Source of the DNA: Bacteroidota bacterium
GTDB lineage: Bacteria > Bacteroidota > Bacteroidia > Bacteroidales > Prolixibacteraceae
Length of the DNA: 64,000 nt
Assembly (NCBI GenBank): GCA_023251455.1
Contig: JAHEYT010000030.1
Coordinates: 1-64,000 of the forward strand
Reading direction: 5' to 3'
The stretch's first letter is position 1, and each line of letters opens with the position of its first letter. The translations under genes and the position numbers were made by a program. The notes under the pieces are model-generated. The model ran no database searches and was not told the origin of the DNA. It worked only from the letters and a program-made list of their open reading frames with translations. This document shows, piece after piece, positions 34,692-43,389 of the stretch.

Positions 34692-37088
34692 ATGAGCGAA
34701 GAATTAAAATGTATTCATTGTGGAAATTCGTGCGGAAAATCTCCAGTCATTTTTGAGGGAAACCCGTTCTGCTGCTCAGGCTGCTCCACTGTTTACCAGA
34801 TTCTGAATACCAATCAGCTCAAACAATATTACCAGATTGAGCCCATGCAGGGCATCCGGATCGAGGACGAAAAAAAACCCGCAAACGAAACTTATGCTTT
34901 TCTCGATCTCGAAAAGTTCCAATCCAAAATCCTTACTTTTTCTGAAGGCGGCATTTCAAAAGTCAGCTTTTTTATTCCTGAAATCCATTGCGCATCGTGC
35001 ATTTGGTTGTTGGAAAATCTGCACAGCCTGAATCAGGGTATCATTCAATCGGTCGTTAATTTTCCGAAGAAAGAAATCAACATCACCTTCCGCGAAAGCG
35101 AAATTTCACTCCGGAAACTGGTCGAATTGTTGGTGAGCATCCATTACATTCCTGAAATCAGTCAGCACAGCATCGACAAACCCTCCACTGATCATTCGGA
35201 CAAAAAACTGTTCATCAAAATAGGTATTGCCGCATTCAGTTTCATGAATGCCATGATCTATCATTTCCCGCAATACTTGCCGGGGCACGAGTTTCTGGAA
35301 GCCGATATCCGCCGGATGTTTGGCTGGTTGAGCGTTGCACTGGCAATTCCGGCACTAACATACAGCGCCAGCGACTATTTCCTGACGGCATACAAAAGCC
35401 TGAAAAAAGGGATCATCAGCATCGATTTGCCCATTGCGTTGGGATTGGTTATGCTTTTCATTCAAAGTTTGGTCGAAATCATTACCGGAAAAGGTATTGG
35501 CTACATCGATTCGCTCACCGGACTGGTCTTTTTTATGCTGATTGGCCGCTGGTATCAAGGGAAAACCTACCAAGCACTTTCGTTTGAACGCGATTATAAA
35601 ACCTATTTTCCGCTGGCAGTAACGCTAATTACCAAAACAGGCAATCAAACCATTGCTCTGGAAGATTTAAAATCGGGCGACCGTATTCTGGTTCGGAATC
35701 AGGAGATCGTACCTGCCGATTCGATCCTGAAAAGCGAAATGGCCAACATCGATTACAGTTTCGTAACAGGCGAGTCGATGCCGGTAGCCAAAACAGCCGG
35801 TGATTTTGTGTTTGCCGGTGGTAGGCAGATTGGGAAAGCCATTGAACTGACTATCGAAAAAGAAGTTCAGCAAAGCTACCTCACCCAGCTTTGGAACCAG
35901 ACCGAAAATCCGTTTACTGCCGACAATAAATTAAAAACAATTGTGAACCGGGTAAGTCAGTATTTTACCATTGTTGTGGTACTGATTGCCATTATTTCGG
36001 GCATTTTCTGGTATTTTAACCAGCCTGAAATTGCGCTTTTTGCCTTTACTTCGGTGCTTATTATTGCCTGTCCCTGCGCGTTGGCATTAACTGTTCCTTT
36101 CACGTTCGGAAGTACCATGCGGCAGTTTGGCCGAAAAGGCTTTTACCTGAAAAACACAGCAGTGATCGAGAATCTGTACAAAGTTGATACGGTGGTTTTC
36201 GACAAAACAGGCACCATTACCAATGCACAGTTGTCCGATATCCGATTTGTCGGGAAAGAACTCAGTCAGGAAAAACTCCTGATGATCAAATCGCTGGCAT
36301 TCCATTCATCGCATCCGCTAAGCAAAACAATTTTCAACTTCATTCAGACAAGCGAGTTACTTCAAGTGAGCGACTTTCAGGAGATTCCTTCACTTGGTAT
36401 CTCCGGAAAAATAGATGGAGTCAAAATAAATATGGGTTCGAAATTTTTCGTTAGCGGAGATAAAGAAGAAAACAAAAACCTTAAAACTGAAGTCTGGGTT
36501 TACATTCAGGATTCGGTTGCAGGCTATTTCCAGCTTGAAAACGAATATCGCCCAGGCTTGGGTGAGTTGATACAAAACCTCCGAAAAACACACAAACTTC
36601 ATCTGTTAACTGGTGATAATGATGCTGAAAAGACCAATCTGGTTCGCTTTTTCGGAACAGAAAAAAATCTTCATTTCAACCAAACACCAACTGACAAGTT
36701 GAATTACATCCGGAATTTACAGCAGAGAGGTAAAAAGGTTTTAATGATCGGGGACGGACTAAATGATGCCGGAGCGTTGAATGAAAGTAATGTGGGCATT
36801 GTGGTGGCCGATAATGTGTTCAACTTTTCGCCAGCCTGCGATGCCATTCTTCAATCGGATAAGTTTGCCAACCTCGATAAATACATGCGTTTCACCCATC
36901 GGAGCATCAAAATTGTTTATGCAGGCTTCCTGATTTCTTTTCTGTACAACCTGGTGGGTTTATCGTTCGCCGTTCAGGGAACACTTACTCCGATTGTAGC
37001 TGCGATACTGATGCCAATAAGTTCGGTATCAGTGGTGGTCTTTGCGAGTTTTTCAGTAAGTTTATCAGCGAAAGTGTTAAAATTTTAA
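34692..37088 (+). CDS. ccoI: Copper-type P1B ATPase, CcoI-like
   Basis: Transports copper for assembly of cbb3 oxidase. From ATG 34692 it has 798 residues: an N-terminal cysteine-rich metal-binding domain (Cys7, Cys10, Cys14, then FCCSGC at 26-31), a heavy-metal domain with Cys100-Ala-Ser-Cys103, the membrane metal site Cys460-Pro-Cys462, the phosphorylated Asp504 in DKTGT and the hinge GDGLND. The frame is open further upstream (to 34551), but that part looks unrelated and the cysteine domain normally begins the protein. It is followed by ccoS and ccoNO. Confidence 0.92.
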   Translation: MSEELKCIHCGNSCGKSPVIFEGNPFCCSGCSTVYQILNTNQLKQYYQIEPMQGIRIEDEKKPANETYAFLDLEKFQSKILTFSEGGISKVSFFIPEIHCASCIWLLENLHSLNQGIIQSVVNFPKKEINITFRESEISLRKLVELLVSIHYIPEISQHSIDKPSTDHSDKKLFIKIGIAAFSFMNAMIYHFPQYLPGHEFLEADIRRMFGWLSVALAIPALTYSASDYFLTAYKSLKKGIISIDLPIALGLVMLFIQSLVEIITGKGIGYIDSLTGLVFFMLIGRWYQGKTYQALSFERDYKTYFPLAVTLITKTGNQTIALEDLKSGDRILVRNQEIVPADSILKSEMANIDYSFVTGESMPVAKTAGDFVFAGGRQIGKAIELTIEKEVQQSYLTQLWNQTENPFTADNKLKTIVNRVSQYFTIVVVLIAIISGIFWYFNQPEIALFAFTSVLIIACPCALALTVPFTFGSTMRQFGRKGFYLKNTAVIENLYKVDTVVFDKTGTITNAQLSDIRFVGKELSQEKLLMIKSLAFHSSHPLSKTIFNFIQTSELLQVSDFQEIPSLGISGKIDGVKINMGSKFFVSGDKEENKNLKTEVWVYIQDSVAGYFQLENEYRPGLGELIQNLRKTHKLHLLTGDNDAEKTNLVRFFGTEKNLHFNQTPTDKLNYIRNLQQRGKKVLMIGDGLNDAGALNESNVGIVVADNVFNFSPACDAILQSDKFANLDKYMRFTHRSIKIVYAGFLISFLYNLVGLSFAVQGTLTPIVAAILMPISSVSVVVFASFSVSLSAKVLKF

Positions 37089-37098
37089 TGAGATAGAT

Positions 37099-37293
37099 AT
37101 GTCGGTAGTTTTCGTTTTGGTTTTTGTGGCAATCATCATGGCCGGTGCATTTTTAATCGCCTTCATTTGGTCGGTCAAAAATGGACAGTACGAAGACACA
37201 TATACCCCATCCGTCAGGATATTGTTTGACGATCCGCCGGTGAAAGAGGCAGAGGAAATCGAAAAAGGGAAAAAGGAAAACAACAAACCGTAA
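37099..37293 (+). CDS. ccoS: cbb3 oxidase assembly protein CcoS
   Basis: A 64-residue protein with one N-terminal membrane helix (about 3-25), then FIWSVKNGQYEDTYTPSVRILFDD, the CcoS signature. CcoS is needed for haem and copper insertion into CcoN. It begins 10 bases after ccoI. Confidence 0.93.
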   Translation: MSVVFVLVFVAIIMAGAFLIAFIWSVKNGQYEDTYTPSVRILFDDPPVKEAEEIEKGKKENNKP

Positions 37294-37299
37294 ATTGTT

Positions 37300-37327
37300 G
37301 TAGAGACGCACTATAGTGCGTCTCTAC
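37300..37327. repeat. perfect 28-base palindrome, REP-like
   Basis: GTAGAGACGCACTA (37300-37313) is followed directly by its complement TAGTGCGTCTCTAC (37314-37327). It lies between ccoS and ccoNO. Palindromes with GTAGAGACGCA ends are dispersed in many bacterial genomes. Confidence 0.85.
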
Positions 37328-37362
37328 CCAAAATTGAAAGAAATATAACTAAACACATCAAT

Positions 37363-39504
37363 ATGGAATTACAGAAGTTTTCGTACGACAACCGCATGAC
37401 CCGGAATTTTGCGATTGCAACCATAGTCTGGGGAGTAGTCGGCCTGTTGGCAGGATTGCTGATTGCCCTTCAGATTTATATTCCTGCAATGAATTTCGGA
37501 TTGGAGTTTACCACATTCGGGCGAACCAGGCCGGTTCACACCAATGCGGTAATTTTTGCCTTCGTTGGAAATGCCATCTTTACAGCGGTGTATTATTCGT
37601 TGCAACGGCTTTTAAAGACCCGGATTTACAGCGAAATGCTCAGTAAAATTCATTTCTGGGGATGGCAATCGATTATTGTTGCGGCAGCAGTTACTTTACT
37701 TGCAGGTTTTACAACCGGTAAAGAATACGCTGAGCTGGAATGGCCGATTGACATTGCAATTACCTTAGTTTGGGTAGTATTTGGATGGAACATGTTTGGA
37801 ACTATTCTGCAACGCCGAACCAGCCACATCTACGTTTCCATCTGGTTTTATATTGCCACCTGGGTAACAGTAGCCGTTCTGCACATCTTCAACTCGCTAG
37901 CCGTGCCTGTAAGTTTCCTGAAAAGTTATACCCTTTACGCCGGAATTCAGGATGCGTTGGTACAATGGTGGTACGGACACAATGCGGTGGCTTTCTTCCT
38001 GACCACTCCATTCCTGGGTTTAATGTATTATTTTGTGCCAAAGATTTCCGGACGTCCGGTTTATTCATACAAACTTTCAATCGTTCACTTCTGGTCGCTC
38101 ATCTTCCTTTATATCTGGGCAGGTCCGCACCATTTATTATACAGTTCGCTTCCCGACTGGCTTCAGGCTTTGGGAACCACATTCTCAGTCATGCTTATTG
38201 CTCCAAGCTGGGGTGGTATGATTAACGGATTACTCACACTTCGTGGTGCATGGGATAAAGTACGCCGCGATCCTATTCTAAAAATGTTTGTGGTTGGTAT
38301 CACAGCCTACGGAATGTCAACTTTTGAAGGACCATTGCTGTCGTTCAAAACCGTGAATGCGATTAGCCACTTTACCGATTGGACCATCGGTCATGTTCAC
38401 ATCGGCGCACTGGGCTGGAACGGAATGCTTACTTTTGGTATGATTTACTGGTTGGTTCCACGACTTTACAACACCCAGCTTTATTCGACTAAACTGGCCA
38501 ATATCCATTTCTGGCTGGCTACATTAGCTATCGTATTCTATGCCGTTCCACTATACATCGGCGGAATTACACAGGCGTTAATGTGGAAACAATTTACTCC
38601 GGATGGATTCCTGATGTATCCAAATTTTCTGGAAACAGTTACTCAATTGATTCCAATGTACACCATCAGGGCATTCGGTGGAGCAATATACGTGACGGGC
38701 TTCCTGATTCTGGTTTTCAACATTGTAAAAACAATACAGGCAGGTTCGTTTGTAGCTGAAGAAGAAGCACAGGTACCAGCTCTGCATACTGAATCAGAAA
38801 TGAAGACTCAGTCGGAGACATGGCACCGGTTTCTAGAACGCAAACCAATCCGATTCCTGATTTTTGCTACCATTGCCATTTTGATCGGCGGAGTTGTTGA
38901 AGTGATTCCGACTTACCTCATTAAATCAAATATACCTACTATTTCAAGCGTAAAACCATACACTCCGCTCGAATTACAGGGAAGAGACATTTATGTGAAA
39001 GAAGGTTGTTACAACTGCCACTCGCAAATGGTCAGGCCATTCAGGTCGGAAACCGAACGATACGGTGAATATTCCAAAGCTGGCGAATCGGTTTACGACC
39101 ATCCGTTCCAGTTTGGATCGAAACGAACCGGACCCGATTTGGCGCGCGAAGGTGTAAAAACAGGCAAAATTTATAAACCAAACGCCTGGCACTACAACCA
39201 TTTTATCGATCCGCAAAAGATGAACGAAGCTTCCATCATGCCCAAATACCCGTGGTTAGCCAAAAAGGAAATCGATATTCAATCGACTCCCGGAAAAATC
39301 AGGGCACTGAAATTGCTGGGAGTTCCTTATCCTGACAATTACGAACAGCAGGCGATTGTGGATTTAAAAGCTCAGGCCGACAGTATTGCCAAAGACCTTA
39401 AGGCAAATGGGATTGAAACCGACAGCAACCGTGAAATCATTGCACTGATTGCTTACATGCAGCGATTGGGTGTTGATATCTCGAATAAACCAGTAAAGAA
39501 ATAG
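37363..39504 (+). CDS. ccoNO: cbb3-type cytochrome c oxidase, fused subunits I and II
   Basis: A 713-residue fusion. Residues 1 to about 480 are CcoN, the catalytic haem-copper subunit with about 12 membrane segments (YGHNAVAFFLTTPFLGLMYY and HVHIGALGWNGMLTFGM contain haem and copper ligands). Residues about 500-713 are CcoO, a membrane-anchored monohaem cytochrome c with its motif CYNCH at 549-553 (haem axial Met is in the later part). It oxidises cytochrome c and reduces oxygen with high affinity, pumping protons. Fused CcoNO is common in Bacteroidota. Confidence 0.96.
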   Translation: MELQKFSYDNRMTRNFAIATIVWGVVGLLAGLLIALQIYIPAMNFGLEFTTFGRTRPVHTNAVIFAFVGNAIFTAVYYSLQRLLKTRIYSEMLSKIHFWGWQSIIVAAAVTLLAGFTTGKEYAELEWPIDIAITLVWVVFGWNMFGTILQRRTSHIYVSIWFYIATWVTVAVLHIFNSLAVPVSFLKSYTLYAGIQDALVQWWYGHNAVAFFLTTPFLGLMYYFVPKISGRPVYSYKLSIVHFWSLIFLYIWAGPHHLLYSSLPDWLQALGTTFSVMLIAPSWGGMINGLLTLRGAWDKVRRDPILKMFVVGITAYGMSTFEGPLLSFKTVNAISHFTDWTIGHVHIGALGWNGMLTFGMIYWLVPRLYNTQLYSTKLANIHFWLATLAIVFYAVPLYIGGITQALMWKQFTPDGFLMYPNFLETVTQLIPMYTIRAFGGAIYVTGFLILVFNIVKTIQAGSFVAEEEAQVPALHTESEMKTQSETWHRFLERKPIRFLIFATIAILIGGVVEVIPTYLIKSNIPTISSVKPYTPLELQGRDIYVKEGCYNCHSQMVRPFRSETERYGEYSKAGESVYDHPFQFGSKRTGPDLAREGVKTGKIYKPNAWHYNHFIDPQKMNEASIMPKYPWLAKKEIDIQSTPGKIRALKLLGVPYPDNYEQQAIVDLKAQADSIAKDLKANGIETDSNREIIALIAYMQRLGVDISNKPVKK

Positions 39505-39506
39505 CT

Positions 39507-39695
39507 ATGATTAGGGAAACCATCAGCAGTATACTGAATGTAGAAATATATGCCATTATTGGCTTTTTCATCTTCTTCACCTTCTTCATTTTTGTTTCCA
39601 TTCAGGCATTCCGAATGAAAAAAGACGAAGTTGAGCAAATAAGCAACATGCCGCTGGAAGACTCGGTGGATGGCAAACAGCATGGAGCCAAATGA
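39507..39695 (+). CDS. ccoQ: CcoQ-like small oxidase subunit
   Basis: A 62-residue protein with one membrane helix (EIYAIIGFFIFFTFFIFVSIQAF, about 12-34) and an acidic tail, starting 2 bases after ccoNO. Size, topology and position match CcoQ (FixQ), which stabilises the oxidase. Sequence conservation in this family is low, so position carries most of the weight. Confidence 0.8.
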   Translation: MIRETISSILNVEIYAIIGFFIFFTFFIFVSIQAFRMKKDEVEQISNMPLEDSVDGKQHGAK

Positions 39696-39823
39696 CTATT
39701 TATTCTTAACAAACGGAATGAGTCATTAGAAAAGGAGCTTTTAAACAATTTTCTAATGACTACTGATTTTTTCCAATGACTATTGACTAATGACAATTTA
39801 CAATTCAATCAAAATACTGAACT

Positions 39824-40447
39824 ATGCATACCAATGACGACGATAAATTGAAGGACCCACACAAACATCAGGAAGTTGATGACGTAACTCAAATTAAATA
39901 TTTCGGTGGGCACGAAGAATACGACGGCATTAAAGAGCTTGATAATCCGTTGCCACCCTGGTTAAAATACATTTTTTACATTACCATCATCATCTCATTC
40001 TCGTACCTGATGTTGCTGGTTGTTTTTAAAGACGACAGCATCATTCAGAAAAAGGAATATTCGAAAGAAATGGCTGCCGCACGAGCCAAAACAGAGGTTG
40101 CTGTAAAAGAAGAAGCCGTTAAGTCGGCAGCGGCGCCAATGTCGCAGGAGCAGATTCTTGCCGCCGGGAAAGTTACCTTCGACAAAATATGTAACGTTTG
40201 TCACGGAAAGTTTGGCGAAGGTTTGGTTGGGCCAAATTTTGCAGATGACTACTGGATTCATGGCGGAACTCCGGAAGAGCTAAAAAAGATAGTTGTTGAT
40301 GGTGTAATCGAAAAAGGAATGCTTTCGTATAAAAGTCAGCTAAACAACAAACAAATTGATCAGGTAGTTGCTTACATCCTGAGTTTACAGGGAACTAATC
40401 CACCAAATCAGAAAGCTCCGCAGGGAGTGAAGGTGGCTAAGAAATAA
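39824..40447 (+). CDS. ccoP: cbb3 oxidase cytochrome c subunit CcoP
   Basis: Membrane-anchored cytochrome c that delivers electrons to CcoO and CcoN. The N-terminal part has the CcoP signature YDGIKELDNPLPPWLKYIFYITIIISF (about 26-52), including the anchor helix. One haem-binding motif, CNVCH, is at 123-127, with the following GLVGPNFAD and a later GMLSYKSQL supplying the methionine. Typical proteobacterial CcoP has two haem motifs; only one is present in 207 residues. An intergenic stretch with TCATTAG-type repeats precedes it. Confidence 0.92.
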   Translation: MHTNDDDKLKDPHKHQEVDDVTQIKYFGGHEEYDGIKELDNPLPPWLKYIFYITIIISFSYLMLLVVFKDDSIIQKKEYSKEMAAARAKTEVAVKEEAVKSAAAPMSQEQILAAGKVTFDKICNVCHGKFGEGLVGPNFADDYWIHGGTPEELKKIVVDGVIEKGMLSYKSQLNNKQIDQVVAYILSLQGTNPPNQKAPQGVKVAKK

Positions 40448-40483
40448 GAATTAGATCTGAATCCATTTTAAAACATCGACATC

Positions 40484-40792
40484 ATGAAAAAAGCTCTTTT
40501 CATCGCTTTAGCAGCTCTGGCAATGGTTGCATGTAATTCGCCGCAGAAGTCTGCTGATAAGGCACAGGCATCAGCCGTTATGGTCGAGGCCAATCTGAAA
40601 GTTGAAGGAATGCATTGCGACGATTGCGAAGCTTCCATAGCAAAAGGAGTAAACGAACTGGCCGGAATAGACAGCATCAGCGCCAACCATGAAGACTCAA
40701 CCGCGTTTGTGCGCTTCGATTCAAATAAAACCAGCATGAAAGACATCTCGAAAGCCATTGAAGGTCGCGGATTTGTTGTGGCATCGAAATAG
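40484..40792 (+). CDS. Lipoprotein with heavy-metal-associated domain
   Basis: A 102-residue exported lipoprotein: signal peptide with lipobox ending at Cys17 (LAMVAC), a spacer, then one HMA domain (about 35-100) with the metal motif GMHCDDC (Cys45 and Cys48). HMA domains bind Cu(I). Here it would be anchored on the outer side of the membrane, the side where copper is inserted into oxidases. It begins 37 bases after ccoP, and a terminator follows, so it probably belongs to the cco operon. A copper-supply role is inferred. Confidence 0.85.
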   Translation: MKKALFIALAALAMVACNSPQKSADKAQASAVMVEANLKVEGMHCDDCEASIAKGVNELAGIDSISANHEDSTAFVRFDSNKTSMKDISKAIEGRGFVVASK

Positions 40793-40830
40793 TTTTCAGT
40801 TGACAGTCACAGTAGACTGATCAAAAATAA

Positions 40831-40875
40831 AGCGGCTGAATGATGGATAAAACTCCGGAGCTCAGCCGCTTTTTA
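40831..40875 (+). terminator. terminator of the cco operon
   Basis: AGCGGCTGA (40831-40839) with TCAGCCGCT (40862-40870), then TTTTTA. The loop is 22 bases. Confidence 0.7.
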
Positions 40876-41077
40876 TTAGGTAAAATTTTGGATTCAGCAT
40901 AAAATTACAATTGAATAGTTGATTCAATATTACAAGTGAATTTAGATGCGCTAAAACATATAACTATTTAACAACTAATATCTTCTTCATACGTTCTTTT
41001 CATAAACAGAAACAAATATTAATTGTCCTTAACACATTTAAACATCCATCATATTTACACATCTAATATTTTCAACC

Positions 41078-41653
41078 ATGAAAAAACTACTGTTCTTAAC
41101 TGGCGACTTTACCGAAGATTATGAAACCATGGTACCGTTTCAAATGCTCGAAATGGTTGGGTACGAAGTTCATGCTGTTTGTCCCGACAAAAAGAAGGGC
41201 GACACAATTAAAACTGCCATCCACGATTTTGAAGGTGATCAAACTTACTCCGAAAAACCAGGGCATAATTTTGCCCTGAACTACAGTTTCGACGACGTTG
41301 ACGTAACCAATTACAGTGGATTGGTTATTGCCGGTGGCAGGGCGCCCGAATACCTGCGGTTAAACAAGAAAGTCATCGAAATCGTGAAGTACTTCTTTGA
41401 AAAAAACTTACCCGTTGCCGCCATTTGTCATGGAATCCAGATTCTGACTGCAGCAGATGTGGTGCGCGGAAGAAAACTAACCGCTTATCCTGCTGTTGGA
41501 CCTGAAGTAACCCTTGCCGGAGGAGAATTCCAGTCAATCCCGGTGAATGGAGCTTATGTCGATGGCAATCTGGTCACTTCGCCGGCATGGCCCGCCCACC
41601 CCAGTTTTATTCGCGAATTCCTGAAGGTGATGGGCGCCAAAATTCAGATATAA
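41078..41653 (+). CDS. DJ-1/PfpI family protein
   Basis: A 191-residue cytoplasmic protein of the class-I glutamine-amidotransferase-like fold. The nucleophile elbow AAICHG places Cys117 with His118, and Glu13/Asp14 near the N-terminus can supply the acidic partner. Family members act as deglycases, chaperones or peptidases; the sequence does not decide between them. It is a single-gene unit with terminators on both sides. The gene is preceded by 285 AT-rich bases without any other visible feature. Confidence 0.85.
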   Translation: MKKLLFLTGDFTEDYETMVPFQMLEMVGYEVHAVCPDKKKGDTIKTAIHDFEGDQTYSEKPGHNFALNYSFDDVDVTNYSGLVIAGGRAPEYLRLNKKVIEIVKYFFEKNLPVAAICHGIQILTAADVVRGRKLTAYPAVGPEVTLAGGEFQSIPVNGAYVDGNLVTSPAWPAHPSFIREFLKVMGAKIQI

Positions 41654-41674
41654 AAGCTGAATTAATAATTTAAT

Positions 41675-41719
41675 CAAAGCGGCTGAATAAATACCAAAAT
41701 CCTTTCTTCAGCCGCTTTG
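41675..41719 (+). terminator. hairpin after the DJ-1/PfpI gene
   Basis: CAAAGCGGCTGAA (41675-41687) with TTCAGCCGCTTTG (41707-41719), a perfect 13-base stem. Its core is the same as the terminator at 40831. The T run after it is weak. Confidence 0.6.
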
Positions 41720-41797
41720 ATCATTTACCTCCGAAACTTTCCCACTACCCGATTGTTTTAACTTCGCTATTGAAATACACTAAAAATTTCTCAAATC

Positions 41798-42820
41798 ATG
41801 AAATACAACGAACTTGGAAAAACGGGAGTTTTGGTTTCGGAACTTTGTTTGGGCGCCATGACATTTGGTGGAAAAGGTTACTGGCAAGCCATTGGTCAGG
41901 TACCTCAAGATGAGGTGAATCAAATCATTAAAACCTCATTAGATAGTGGCATTAATTTCATCGACACAGCCAATGCTTATTCTGAGGGACTCTCGGAAAT
42001 TATGCTGGGCAAGGCGTTGAAAACCTTGGGAGTAAACCGTCCTGAAGTATTTATTGCTACCAAATTGAGAATACGGATGGGACCGGGAGCCAATCAGGTT
42101 GGACTTTCGCGCCTGCACATTATGGACTCGGTGAACGACAGCCTGCAGCGGATGAACCTGTCGCATATAGATCTGCTGTACATTCATGGTGTCGATCCGA
42201 TTACTCCGCTTGAAGAAACCATGCGCGGACTGGAAGATGTGGTTCGTTCGGGCAAAGTGCGATACCTGGGCATCAGCAATCACCCGGCGTGGAAGGTGAT
42301 GAAGGCGAACGATTATGCCGACAAAATGGGCTGGACGAAATTTGTGGCATCGCAGAACTACTATACCATTGCCAGTCGCGACATTGAACGAGAAATTGTA
42401 CCGATGGCGCTGAGCGAAGGAATAGGAATTATGCCATGGAGTCCGTTAGCGGGTGGCTTTCTCTCCGGAAAATACACTCGAAATAATCAAGTGGCTGGCA
42501 ACAGTCGCCGCGATGCGTTCGACTTCCCTCCCATCAACAAAGAAAAAGCGTACTACATTATTGATGTAATGGCTGAAATTGGCCAAAGACAAGGCGTTTC
42601 GGTAGCTACTGTGGCCTTGAACTGGGTGACAAAACAACCGGGAGTTTGCAGTACCATTATTGGCGCAAAAACACTGGAACAACTGAAGGATAACATTTCA
42701 GCAGTTGATCTGAAACTCACTCCGGAAGATTTGCAACAACTCAATGAAGTTAGCGCTTTAACACCCGAATATCCGGGCTGGATGGTCACCCGCCAGATAC
42801 AAGGAAGATGGCCGGGATAG
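41798..42820 (+). CDS. Aldo/keto reductase
   Basis: A 340-residue NAD(P)H-dependent oxidoreductase of the (beta/alpha)8 AKR fold. Catalytic residues: Asp56 and Tyr61 in NFIDTANAYSEG, the lysine in ATKLRI near 86, and the His in LLYIHGVDP near 124. The cofactor end includes GIMPWSPLAGGFLSGKY and GAKTLEQLKDN. It lies alone between two terminators, so context does not reveal the substrate. Confidence 0.9.
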   Translation: MKYNELGKTGVLVSELCLGAMTFGGKGYWQAIGQVPQDEVNQIIKTSLDSGINFIDTANAYSEGLSEIMLGKALKTLGVNRPEVFIATKLRIRMGPGANQVGLSRLHIMDSVNDSLQRMNLSHIDLLYIHGVDPITPLEETMRGLEDVVRSGKVRYLGISNHPAWKVMKANDYADKMGWTKFVASQNYYTIASRDIEREIVPMALSEGIGIMPWSPLAGGFLSGKYTRNNQVAGNSRRDAFDFPPINKEKAYYIIDVMAEIGQRQGVSVATVALNWVTKQPGVCSTIIGAKTLEQLKDNISAVDLKLTPEDLQQLNEVSALTPEYPGWMVTRQIQGRWPG

Positions 42821-42872
42821 GATTGAATAACCCTTTTCACCGTGAAAGATATTTGGTCAAAGAAAAAAGTAA

Positions 42873-42905
42873 AAAGGTTGTCATTTAACAGGGACAACCT
42901 TTTTG
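42873..42905 (+). terminator. terminator after the aldo/keto reductase
   Basis: AGGTTGTC (42875-42882) with GACAACCT (42893-42900), preceded by A and followed by TTTTT; usable from both strands and so also by the AhpD-like gene. Confidence 0.75.
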
Positions 42906-42984
42906 CTTTCATAGTAGCTGGAAAATCATTCAAAGATTAATTTATCTCCTTTTATCTGTATCGAAAAACAGCCTTCAGTATAAA

Positions 42985-43389
42985 TTAAAATTCGTGTGCT
43001 TCCATCATTTGTGCATGACGAATATGCTCACATGATTCATCAATTTCGGCTTTAAATAATTCAAAGTCCATCTGGAGACCATTGATGTAGGTACTCCAAC
43101 CGGCGCTTGATTTGGCAAAATGAATGGCGTCCTCAATTTCGGCATCGGTGGCACCATGGAGTTTGGCAATTTCAGTGTGATAATAAGAGCAGTAACGGCA
43201 TTTCATGATTGCGGCCACAGCCACTCCGATGAGTTCACGATACTTGTTTGGAATCGCAGTTTCCTCAACCTGAACTTTTTTAAAGAGCTGCCATTCTTCT
43301 TCAATAGAAGAATCGGGCAGCGCCTTGAACATCGTTGGAACTAAGCCCATCATCTGTTCAATTTCCCGATAAACTTCTTCACGTCTCAT
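42985..43389 (-). CDS. AhpD/carboxymuconolactone decarboxylase-like protein
   Basis: A 134-residue all-helical protein. The AhpD motif is complete: Cys64-Arg-Tyr-Cys67 and His71, following VAVAAIMK. In AhpD such pairs relay electrons in peroxide reduction; other family members are decarboxylases or lack known function. The sequence supports a thiol-redox role, but no partner peroxiredoxin lies nearby. The gene is divergent from a 440-base gap holding no other gene. Confidence 0.85.
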   Translation of the reverse strand: MRREEVYREIEQMMGLVPTMFKALPDSSIEEEWQLFKKVQVEETAIPNKYRELIGVAVAAIMKCRYCSYYHTEIAKLHGATDAEIEDAIHFAKSSAGWSTYINGLQMDFELFKAEIDESCEHIRHAQMMEAHEF

